Assembly: GCA_900766925.1 (NCBI GenBank)
Contig: CAAFXG010000135.1
Coordinates: 1 to 20,268, forward strand
DNA from: Lachnospiraceae bacterium
Lineage (GTDB): Bacteria; Bacillota; Clostridia; Lachnospirales; Lachnospiraceae
Length of the DNA stretch: 20,268 nt
Direction of reading: 5' to 3'
Below are positions 14,660 to 20,268 of this stretch, piece by piece (positions within the stretch are counted from its first letter, which is position 1; every line of letters begins with the position of its first letter). Below the pieces are notes generated by a model. The model saw nothing but the letters and a program-made list of their open reading frames with translations. It searched no databases and was not told where the DNA came from. The position numbers were made by a program, and so were the translations under genes.

Positions 14660-15598
14660 ATGGCAGCTATTACAGCTAGTATGGTAAAAGAGTTAAGAGA
14701 GATGTCAGGCGCCGGTATGATGGATTGTAAGAAGGCTCTTACAGAGTGCGATGGCGATTTTGATAAGGCTATGGAGTTCTTAAGAGAAAAAGGACTTGCT
14801 ACAGCACAGAAGAAGGCTGGTAGAATTGCAGCAGAGGGTATAGTTGCAACTACTGTTATAGATGGTGGTAAGAAGGCAGCAATCGTTGAGGTTAATGCTG
14901 AGACAGATTTCGTTGCTAAGAATGAAGTATTCCAGACCTATGTAAAGGAAGTTGTTGATCAGATTGTTTCAAGCAGTGCTGCTGATGTTGAAGAATTAAA
15001 GAATGAGAAGTGGGCACTTGATGCTTCAATGACAGTTGCTGAGAAGCATGCTGCAATGGTAGCAAAGATTGGCGAGAACATGAACATCAGAAGATTTGAG
15101 AAAATCTCTACAGATGGAATGGTTGTATCATATATTCATGCCGGTGGAAAGATTGGTGTTCTTGTTGAGGCTGATACAGACGGAAGCGGTGTAGCAATTG
15201 AAGAGTGTCTTAAGAATGTTGCAATGCAGGTTGCAGCTATGAATCCTAAGTATACAAGCTCTGATGAGGTTCCTCAGGAGTACAAGGATAATGAGATGAA
15301 GATTCTCAAGGAGCAGGCTAAGAATGATCCTAAGAATGCTAATAAGCCTGATAATATCATTGAGAAGATGCTTATGGGTCGTCTCAATAAGGAATTAAAG
15401 GAAATCTGCCTCCTCGAGCAGGAGTATGTTAAGGCTGAGAATAAGGAGACAGTTGCTAAGTATGTAGAGGCTGTTGGTAAGGCTAACGGATGTAAGCTTG
15501 AAATTAAGAAGTTTGTTCGTTTTGAGACAGGTGAAGGCCTTGAGAAGAAGAACGAAGACTTTGCAGCTGAAGTTGCAGCACAGATGGCTGGAAAGTAA
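14660..15598 (+). CDS. tsf: Translation elongation factor Ts
   Basis: EF-Ts exchanges GDP for GTP on EF-Tu during elongation. The 312-residue protein has the N-terminal UBA-like domain (about 1-55) with VKELREMSGAGMMDCKKAL. The signature TDFVAKN (82-88) in the core contacts EF-Tu. Two further core subdomains and a coiled-coil insertion (about 215-260) follow. Length is slightly above the B. subtilis protein. AGGAGG (14646-14651) lies 8 nt before the ATG. The gene is 84 nt after rpsB and is followed by a strong terminator. Confidence 0.98.
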   Translation: MAAITASMVKELREMSGAGMMDCKKALTECDGDFDKAMEFLREKGLATAQKKAGRIAAEGIVATTVIDGGKKAAIVEVNAETDFVAKNEVFQTYVKEVVDQIVSSSAADVEELKNEKWALDASMTVAEKHAAMVAKIGENMNIRRFEKISTDGMVVSYIHAGGKIGVLVEADTDGSGVAIEECLKNVAMQVAAMNPKYTSSDEVPQEYKDNEMKILKEQAKNDPKNANKPDNIIEKMLMGRLNKELKEICLLEQEYVKAENKETVAKYVEAVGKANGCKLEIKKFVRFETGEGLEKKNEDFAAEVAAQMAGK

Positions 15599-15640
15599 TA
15601 ATTATTTTTTAGAATATATATAGCCGTAATTGAAATAATG

Positions 15641-15683
15641 AGGCATCATTGCTTATAGAGATATAGGTGATGGTGCCTTTTTT
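15641..15683 (+). terminator. Terminator after tsf
   Basis: A 12-bp stem with three G-T pairs joins AGGCATCATTGC (15641-15652) and GTGATGGTGCCT (15667-15678) around a 14-nt AT-rich loop, followed by six T. It ends the rpsB-tsf transcript. Confidence 0.85.
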
Positions 15684-15699
15684 CAGAAAAGTTCTTAAC

Positions 15700-15728
15700 T
15701 TGCAAAAGCAAAATATTTGCAGTACAAT
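15700..15728 (+). promoter_or_regulatory. Candidate sigma-A promoter of the MFS-LuxR gene with embedded dyads
   Basis: TTGCAA (15700-15705), 17 nt, TACAAT (15723-15728). The spacer contains a palindromic GCAAA-ATA-TTTGC (15708-15720), and TGCAAA at 15701-15706 is a second left arm for the same TTTGCA. ACAATATTGT (15724-15733) is a 10-bp palindrome over the -10. These are possible operators. Confidence 0.5.
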
Positions 15729-15771
15729 ATTGTCATAAAAGAGTAGTATTTGGATAACGGAGGTTATATCA

Positions 15772-15798
15772 ATGCTGACAGGTTGCGAAAAGCTGTGA
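15772..15798 (+). CDS. Eight-codon upstream ORF with strong ribosome site before the MFS-LuxR gene
   Basis: GGAGG (15759-15763) lies 8 nt before ATG 15772, which opens MLTGCEKL and ends at TGA (15796-15798). The next gene is in the same frame and starts 15 nt later with only a weak ribosome site of its own. This could be a regulatory upstream ORF, a coupling ORF for re-initiation, or the original start of the long gene, cut off by a nonsense change. No conserved peptide is recognised. Confidence 0.45.
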   Translation: MLTGCEKL

Positions 15799-15813
15799 AA
15801 GTTATTGATTGAT

Positions 15814-17250
15814 ATGAATATGAAAAACAATTTGTTTATGAATAAATCTACCAAACCAATGATGATACAGGGATTGTGTTTTTCTCTGTGTTTTTTTGCA
15901 TTTCAGCTTACGGAATTTACTGTAAATGATCGTGCTGAGATTCTGTTCGGAGCTAAATGGGTCAATACCGTTTATTCTGTCGGTATTGCCTGCACGGCTC
16001 TTGGCTTTCTCTCCTTTTCGTTGCTTCGGAGACTATTTGCCGGTGAACGAAAACGAAAGGTTGTCATTTGTATTGTAGGGCTGATTTCTGTTTTAACCTC
16101 TGTCGGCGTATTGACTACAAATTCAAAAAAGCTGTTTTTGCTCTGCTCGTTCTTAGCACTTCTTTCTTATGGATATATTGGCGGAAAAATATATTATAAC
16201 GTTTCCATGACTTTTTCGGGGAGCGATTATACCGGGCGTTTTATCGGTATAGGGATGGGCTGCGCCGTATTACTGCAATTTGTTGTTCAAAATCTTCTTG
16301 TAACCAACGTCGCCTTTATCGCAAGCGTAGTCATAAGCGCCGCTGTTTTGGTGTATTTTGTTATTAAACCGCCAAAGGATTGGATGTTTGAAAATCCGCT
16401 TCCATACTCCTCCGAAAACATGACGGATAAAAAAGAGGTATCTATATTGATTGTGGCGACAATGCTAATGTCACTTGTGATTGGATTGATAGACGGCGTG
16501 GTGGTAGCCAAACACGCAGAAGGAAGCCTTAGTGTTTCCTCTTATGCAAGACTGTTCTATGCGTTTAGTCTTCTTGTTGCAGGATTTGTCGCAGATATTA
16601 AGAACAGAAAATACCTGTCAATAGTAACAGTATGTATTCTGTTTATATCCACCATTTCCACAGCTTTTATGTCTGCTTCGGGTACTTTTTTCTGGGCAAC
16701 GGCATTTATGTATGTTTACAGCGGCTTTTATATTATGTTTTTAACAATATCCTTTATTGACCTGGCTCCCCGGACGAAACGGCCTGAGTTGTGGGCGAGT
16801 ATGGGCAGAGTCATACGAAGTCTGACCGCCGCTTTTACGGCGATTCCTGTAGTAGGGCTGTTTGAGCAATTTGGAAGCATCGCTTTAGTTGCAGGAAGCT
16901 GTATTTTATCCGTGATGACATTACTCGTTTTATTTCGGTCTATTAGTTTTTCTATACTTCAACAGGAAAAAACAAAGGAGACTTCCGACAACACATCCGA
17001 ACCTCTTACCAGGGAGGAAGTAATAAAAGCATACTCTAAACATTACGGCTTTACTCCACGAGAATCTGAGGTGTTTGAAAAACTCATATCCACCGAGGAC
17101 GGCGTTCAGCAAATTGCGGACAGCCTTTACATATCCCGCCGTGTATTACAAAGATATATCGCCGCCATCTACGAAAAGACAGATACGAAATCCCGAATCG
17201 GTTTGTTTCAGAATTTCATCGATTTTAATAAAGAGAAAATCAATTTGTAA
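15814..17250 (+). CDS. Membrane-spanning (MFS-like) regulator with C-terminal LuxR-type HTH
   Basis: From ATG 15814 the protein has 478 residues. It has about twelve hydrophobic helices (roughly residues 15-390) in an MFS-like arrangement, with basic inter-helix loops (RRLFAGERKRK; DIKNRK; APRTKRPELW). A cytoplasmic linker and a LuxR-family DNA-binding domain (about 412-478) follow, with the FTPRESEVFEKL opening of helix 1 and ISRRVLQRYIAAIYEKTDTK as the recognition part. Such one-component membrane LuxR proteins are known in gut Firmicutes and Eggerthella-type Actinobacteria and probably sense a small molecule; the ligand cannot be read from sequence. Starts at 15805 (TTG), 15814, 15820 and 15838 are all possible because no good Shine-Dalgarno marks one. 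Codon use appears richer in GC than the flagellar genes, suggesting a separate origin. The BspA-like gene downstream is a plausible target. Confidence 0.85.
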   Translation: MNMKNNLFMNKSTKPMMIQGLCFSLCFFAFQLTEFTVNDRAEILFGAKWVNTVYSVGIACTALGFLSFSLLRRLFAGERKRKVVICIVGLISVLTSVGVLTTNSKKLFLLCSFLALLSYGYIGGKIYYNVSMTFSGSDYTGRFIGIGMGCAVLLQFVVQNLLVTNVAFIASVVISAAVLVYFVIKPPKDWMFENPLPYSSENMTDKKEVSILIVATMLMSLVIGLIDGVVVAKHAEGSLSVSSYARLFYAFSLLVAGFVADIKNRKYLSIVTVCILFISTISTAFMSASGTFFWATAFMYVYSGFYIMFLTISFIDLAPRTKRPELWASMGRVIRSLTAAFTAIPVVGLFEQFGSIALVAGSCILSVMTLLVLFRSISFSILQQEKTKETSDNTSEPLTREEVIKAYSKHYGFTPRESEVFEKLISTEDGVQQIADSLYISRRVLQRYIAAIYEKTDTKSRIGLFQNFIDFNKEKINL

Positions 17251-17255
17251 GCTAC

Positions 17256-17289
17256 ACACCGTCTTTCACTGTAAAGACGGTGTTTTTTT
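17256..17289 (+). terminator. Terminator after the MFS-LuxR gene
   Basis: A perfect 11-bp stem ACACCGTCTTT (17256-17266) with AAAGACGGTGT (17273-17283), a 6-nt loop and a run of seven T. It isolates the regulator transcript from the BspA-like gene. Confidence 0.92.
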
Positions 17290-17361
17290 GTGATTTTTTC
17301 ACTTTGGCACACTTGTGACCTACAAAAAAAAAAAGAATACATGTAAAATCAGGATTACGAT

Positions 17362-17394
17362 TTGACATTCATACTACTACTAATAGTATGAATG
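17362..17394 (+). promoter_or_regulatory. Promoter of the BspA-like gene with a perfect 11-bp inverted repeat
   Basis: TTGACA (17362-17367), 16 nt, TAGTAT (17384-17389) forms a reasonable sigma-A promoter. A perfect inverted repeat, CATTCATACTA (17366-17376) and TAGTATGAATG (17384-17394) with a 7-nt spacer, spans from the end of the -35 across the -10. A protein bound there would compete with RNA polymerase, so this looks like a repressor or dual-mode operator. Confidence 0.6.
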
Positions 17395-17429
17395 AGCAAA
17401 AAAAATTAAAACTAAGAAAGGAGAATAAC

Positions 17430-19358
17430 ATGATGAAAAACAAATGTAAAAGGAGGGCAGCTGCCATTGTAATGTGCGTGTGCCTGCTGGTGGGGCTAAT
17501 GCCAACAACGGTGTTTGCTGCAGAAAAATCTGTCAGCCTTCCTGTATACACGATTGACAGTGAAGCAGACGAAAACTATGTTTTGCGCGACGTAACGGCT
17601 ACCCTTAGTTCGGATACGGCAATCACTCTTGGACCGACGCAAGACCAGTACAACCAATATGGTGTGAAGTTTGATTATTATAATCCTATGCAAGATTCAG
17701 AGATGTATGGTACGCCTGAAGACGGCTATGACAAACTTGTGGAATGCTTCATTTTTTTCCAGTTTCAGTCGGATGATTTTTCTGGTGAATCCTTAGTGGG
17801 TAATATAACCTTCCCCCTGCCTAGTGGCTACGATGGAACAACGGCAAAATTTGTAGGTGGTGCCACGGCGATTGATTCTACTGCAACAACCGTTACATTC
17901 CCTGTAACACTAGCTGTATACGAAAATTCCGGATACTATATAGCTGAAGGATACTATATGGTGGAATACAAAGAAAAACAACAGCACCAGCACAGCTATG
18001 GCGACTGGCAGAAAGATGCAACGAACCACTGGCACGAATGCGACTGCGGCGATATAGCGGATTCTGCAGCACATTCCTATGATAATGATGCAGATACAAC
18101 CTGTAATGTATGCGGATATGTGAGAACAGTACAGCACCAGCACAGCTATGGTGGCTGGCAGAAAGATGCAACGAATCATTGGCGCGAATGTACCGACGAG
18201 GGCTGTAGTGTAAAGGCTGACAAGGCTGCCCATACATGGAACGGCGGAGCCGTGACCACACCGGCTACTGAGACGACGGCAGGGGTTAAGACCTATACCT
18301 GTAGCGTATGTCTGGCAACAAAGACCGAGGTCATTCCTGCCACCGGCAAGACCGACGATGGTAAAACGGATGACGTCAATACGGATGATGGAAAGAACGA
18401 TGACAAAACAGACGACGTCAATACCGATGTTGGAAAGAATGATGACAAAACAGACGACGTCAATACCGATGTTGGAAAGACCGATGAGCCAAAGGCTCTG
18501 TCTGTTGGAACAAAGGTGAAGGATGCCAAGAGCAAGGCTGTCTATAAGGTAACAAATGCGGATGCCAAGACACCGGAGGTAGCCTATACGGCACCGACAA
18601 GCAAGACCGTAAAGACAGTAACAATACCGGATACCATTTCGGTAGACGGTGTCACCTATAAGGTTACGTCCATTGGCAGCAAGGCATTTTACAAATGTAC
18701 ATCATTAAAGTCCGTTGTCATACCATCCAAGGTAGAAAAGATAGGCAGCAAGGCGTTCTACGGCTGTACGAAGCTTACAACAGTCACCATCGGAAGTGGC
18801 GTGACTACAATTGGCGACAGTGCCTTTTACGGCTGTACGAAGCTTAGCAAGGTAACGATGGGCAAGAAGGTAAAGACAATTGGAAGCAATGCATTTTACA
18901 AATGTAAGTCATTAAAGTCCATTGTTCTGCCGTCCAAGGTAGAAAAGATAGGCAGCAAGGCGTTCTACGGCTGTACGAATCTTACGACAGTCACCATCGG
19001 AAGTGGCGTGACCACCATCGGCGACAGTGCCTTTTATGGCTGTACTAAGCTTAGCAAGGTAACGATGGGTAAGAAGGTAAAGACCATTGGAAACAATGCA
19101 TTTTACAAATGTACGGCATTAAAATCTATAATACTTCCGTCTAAGGTAGAGAAGATTGGAAGTAAAGCGTTCTACGGCTGTAAGAAGCTTACGAAAATCA
19201 CCATTCAGACGACGAAGCTTACCGATAAGAAGGTAGGAAGCAGTGCCTTTAAGGGTATCTATTCCAAGGCAAAGATCAAGGTGCCGAAGGCAAAGCTTAA
19301 GTCATACAAGACCTTACTTAAGAAAAATGGCATCGGAAGCAAGGTGAAGGTGTACTAA
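17430..19358 (+). CDS. Secreted BspA-like leucine-rich-repeat surface protein
   Basis: The 642-residue product starts at ATG 17430, placed by AAAGGAG (17417-17423); an earlier in-frame ATG at 17388 lies inside the promoter and is rejected. A Sec signal peptide is clear (basic KNKCKRR, hydrophobic core, VFA-A cleavage near 30/31). Then come a domain of unknown type (31 to about 180), two 50-residue His/Cys repeats (from 186 and 236; HQHSYGxWQKDATNHW with CxC and CxxC pairs), and a CSVC segment ending in ATGK (about 290-307). A Thr/Asp/Gly/Lys linker (about 307-355) leads to LRR_5/BspA-type leucine-rich repeats of 23 residues (about 400-600; IGSKAFYGCTKLTTVTIGSG pattern). A basic C-terminus ends in KVKVY. 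No LPXTG signal is present. BspA-like proteins bind host matrix or other cells in some species; here the role is inferred. It is flanked by terminators, so it is monocistronic. Confidence 0.9.
   Translation: MMKNKCKRRAAAIVMCVCLLVGLMPTTVFAAEKSVSLPVYTIDSEADENYVLRDVTATLSSDTAITLGPTQDQYNQYGVKFDYYNPMQDSEMYGTPEDGYDKLVECFIFFQFQSDDFSGESLVGNITFPLPSGYDGTTAKFVGGATAIDSTATTVTFPVTLAVYENSGYYIAEGYYMVEYKEKQQHQHSYGDWQKDATNHWHECDCGDIADSAAHSYDNDADTTCNVCGYVRTVQHQHSYGGWQKDATNHWRECTDEGCSVKADKAAHTWNGGAVTTPATETTAGVKTYTCSVCLATKTEVIPATGKTDDGKTDDVNTDDGKNDDKTDDVNTDVGKNDDKTDDVNTDVGKTDEPKALSVGTKVKDAKSKAVYKVTNADAKTPEVAYTAPTSKTVKTVTIPDTISVDGVTYKVTSIGSKAFYKCTSLKSVVIPSKVEKIGSKAFYGCTKLTTVTIGSGVTTIGDSAFYGCTKLSKVTMGKKVKTIGSNAFYKCKSLKSIVLPSKVEKIGSKAFYGCTNLTTVTIGSGVTTIGDSAFYGCTKLSKVTMGKKVKTIGNNAFYKCTALKSIILPSKVEKIGSKAFYGCKKLTKITIQTTKLTDKKVGSSAFKGIYSKAKIKVPKAKLKSYKTLLKKNGIGSKVKVY
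18390..18473 (+). repeat. Tandem 42-nt repeats in the Asp/Thr linker of the BspA-like gene
   Basis: Two almost identical 42-nt units begin at 18390 and 18432 (each opening ggaaagaaYgatgac), with a shorter partial unit on each side. They encode GKNDDKTDDVNTDV-type peptides, giving an acidic flexible spacer between the His/Cys repeats and the leucine-rich repeats. Confidence 0.88.
18672..19210 (+). repeat. 207-nt higher-order direct repeats in the leucine-rich-repeat region
   Basis: Units of exactly 207 nt (three 23-residue leucine-rich repeats) start at 18672, 18879 and 19086, the last partial. The first two are nearly identical at DNA level and differ mainly at synonymous positions, pointing to recent duplication or gene conversion. 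Confidence 0.9.
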
Positions 19359-19391
19359 TCATGTGAGGTTTTCAAATTAAAGAATAACTAC

Positions 19392-19434
19392 AACGGAGGC
19401 TATTGCATTAGCTGATGCGACAGCCTCCGTTTTA
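19392..19434 (+). terminator. Terminator after the BspA-like gene
   Basis: A perfect 10-bp stem AACGGAGGCT (19392-19401) with AGCCTCCGTT (19422-19431), extended inside by TGCAT/ATGCG pairing, followed by a short T tract. It separates the BspA-like gene from lrgAB. Confidence 0.85.
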
Positions 19435-19456
19435 TGTATTCATGCAAACTCCGGGA

Positions 19457-19485
19457 TTGACTTAAAGAAGAATGGTAATTATAAT
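19457..19485 (+). promoter_or_regulatory. Sigma-A promoter of lrgAB
   Basis: TTGACT (19457-19462), 17-nt spacer, TATAAT (19480-19485): near-consensus. The start would lie near 19492, giving a leader of about 50 nt before ATG 19542. No obvious LytTR-type direct repeat was spotted upstream. Confidence 0.8.
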
Positions 19486-19541
19486 GATGCTGTTTAGATG
19501 TACGAGGGGCACAATACATATTATACAAGGGAGCGTTTAAA

Positions 19542-19907
19542 ATGAAGTATATAAAACAGTTTATGATAATACTTTTTTTCTCATTCATTGGAGAATTGCT
19601 TAATTACTATATACCTCTGCCGGTGCCGGCAAGCATATATGGAATAATTCTTCTGTTTATTGCACTTGAAACAGGAATTGTTAAATACGAAGCTGTTAAA
19701 GATACCGGTAAATTTCTTATAGAAATTATGCCACTGATGTTTATTCCAGCTGCGGTAGGCCTTATTGATTCATGGTCGTTAATAGCCGGTAATTGGTTGG
19801 CGTATGCAGTAATAACATTTGTTACTACAGTTGTTGTAATGGGAGTATCAGCATTGGTCACACAGACTGTTATTAGGAGCGGAAGAAGAGGTAAGGAAAA
19901 TGAATGA
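19542..19907 (+). CDS. lrgA: CidA/LrgA family holin-like membrane protein
   Basis: The 121-residue protein has four predicted membrane helices (about 6-24, 29-48, 62-82, 86-112) and the CidA/LrgA landmarks GELLNYYIPLPVPASIYGII near residues 17-36 and MPLMFIPAAVGLIDSW near 63-78. A basic C-terminus (RSGRRGKENE) is typical. The family was described as holin-like regulators of murein hydrolase export. Later work in several Firmicutes links LrgAB-type pairs to transport of pyruvate or related small acids, so the substrate here is open. AAGGGAG (19527-19533) lies 8 nt before the ATG. It overlaps lrgB by 8 nt, so the two are translated together. Confidence 0.93.
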   Translation: MKYIKQFMIILFFSFIGELLNYYIPLPVPASIYGIILLFIALETGIVKYEAVKDTGKFLIEIMPLMFIPAAVGLIDSWSLIAGNWLAYAVITFVTTVVVMGVSALVTQTVIRSGRRGKENE

Positions 19908-20268
19908 ATTAATTATACATTCGACATTTTTTGGCGTATTTATAAGTGTTGCTGCATATGAAATAGGTGTAATGCTGAAAAACAGGTACAAATTAGCAAT
20001 TTTAAATCCACTTCTTATAGCTATTGTTTTGGTTGTGATTGTATTACAGGTAGGTAAGATAGATTATGAAAGCTATAATCTCGGCGCAAAGTATCTTAGT
20101 TATTTGCTTACTCCTGCAACGGTTTGTCTTGCAATTCCTCTGTATGAGCAGTTTGAATTGTTGAAGGAAAATTGGAAGGCTATTATTGCGGGAATAATTT
20201 CAGGTGTAATAGTCAGCCTGATTAGTGTACTTGGTTTAGCTGTTTTATTTGGTCTGTCTCATGAAGAA
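19900..20268 (+). CDS. lrgB: LrgB family membrane protein (3'-truncated by window edge)
   Basis: The reading frame opens at ATG 19900, 8 nt inside lrgA, and stays open to the end of the window (123 codons, no stop reached). It reads MNELIIHSTFFGVFISVAAY, then hydrophobic helices, and the LrgB signature YLLTPATVCLAIPLYEQFEL (about residues 69-88), followed by LKENWKAIIAGIISG. LrgB/CidB proteins are about 225-235 residues, so about half is visible. It is the partner of the LrgA protein encoded immediately upstream. AAGG (19893-19896) serves as a weak ribosome site, consistent with coupling to lrgA. Confidence 0.92.
   Translation, partial: MNELIIHSTFFGVFISVAAYEIGVMLKNRYKLAILNPLLIAIVLVVIVLQVGKIDYESYNLGAKYLSYLLTPATVCLAIPLYEQFELLKENWKAIIAGIISGVIVSLISVLGLAVLFGLSHEE

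Noticed and set aside
17388..17429. Upstream in-frame ATG as start of the BspA-like protein
   Set aside because: The ATG lies inside the promoter -10/inverted repeat and has no ribosome site; AAAGGAG and the signal peptide fit the ATG at 17430.
18672..19210. CRISPR-like or mobile repeat array
   Set aside because: Repeats are 207 nt, contiguous and in frame within a coding region; they encode leucine-rich repeats.

Overview
The window looks like chromosome from a motile, low-GC Gram-positive anaerobe of the Clostridia, most likely a Lachnospiraceae member (Roseburia/Agathobacter/Lachnospira-like). This rests on the gene order flhA-flhF-flhG-...-cheB-cheA-cheW-cheC-cheD-sigma28-...-rpsB-tsf, which is the end of the Bacillus-type fla/che operon, on strong AGGAGG-type ribosome sites, on AT-rich codon use, and on a BspA-like surface protein of the type common in gut Firmicutes. 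Genus placement is inference; no database was searched. All genes lie on the + strand.

Region 1 (1-13569) is the 3' end of a long flagellar/chemotaxis operon. It holds the export-gate protein FlhA (5' end cut by the window), the FlhF GTPase and FlhG ATPase that set flagellar placement and number, a YcgR-type PilZ c-di-GMP receptor, the chemotaxis signalling and adaptation proteins CheB, CheA, CheW, CheC and CheD, a small two-helix membrane protein, sigma-28 (FliA/SigD), a FapA-type polymer-binding protein, and three small poorly known proteins. One of the three is a membrane-anchored coiled-coil protein in the position of Bacillus SwrB; another is a membrane protein carrying only the LysM-like part of an MltG-type protein. 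Overlapping or abutting junctions (flhA/flhF, flhF/flhG, cheB/cheA, cheC/cheD, SwrB-like/MltG-like) suggest translational coupling. Neither cheR nor cheY is in the window.

Region 2 (13570-15683) is the translation pair rpsB (ribosomal protein S2) and tsf (EF-Ts). It has its own promoter, whose -35 element sits in the loop of the terminator that ends the flagellar operon. A structured leader of about 170 nt precedes rpsB, a strong hairpin lies between rpsB and tsf, and a clear terminator follows tsf.

Region 3 (15684-19434) looks like an accessory insert. It carries a membrane-spanning (MFS-like) regulator with a C-terminal LuxR-type HTH, then a secreted BspA-like leucine-rich-repeat protein. 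The latter's promoter contains a perfect 11-bp inverted repeat. Each gene has its own promoter candidate and terminator. Base and codon use appear by eye more GC-rich than in region 1.

Region 4 (19435-20268) starts a new operon from a near-consensus sigma-A promoter: lrgA, then lrgB, which overlap by 8 nt. lrgB runs off the 3' end. I saw no tRNA, rRNA, CRISPR array, insertion sequence or prophage gene.
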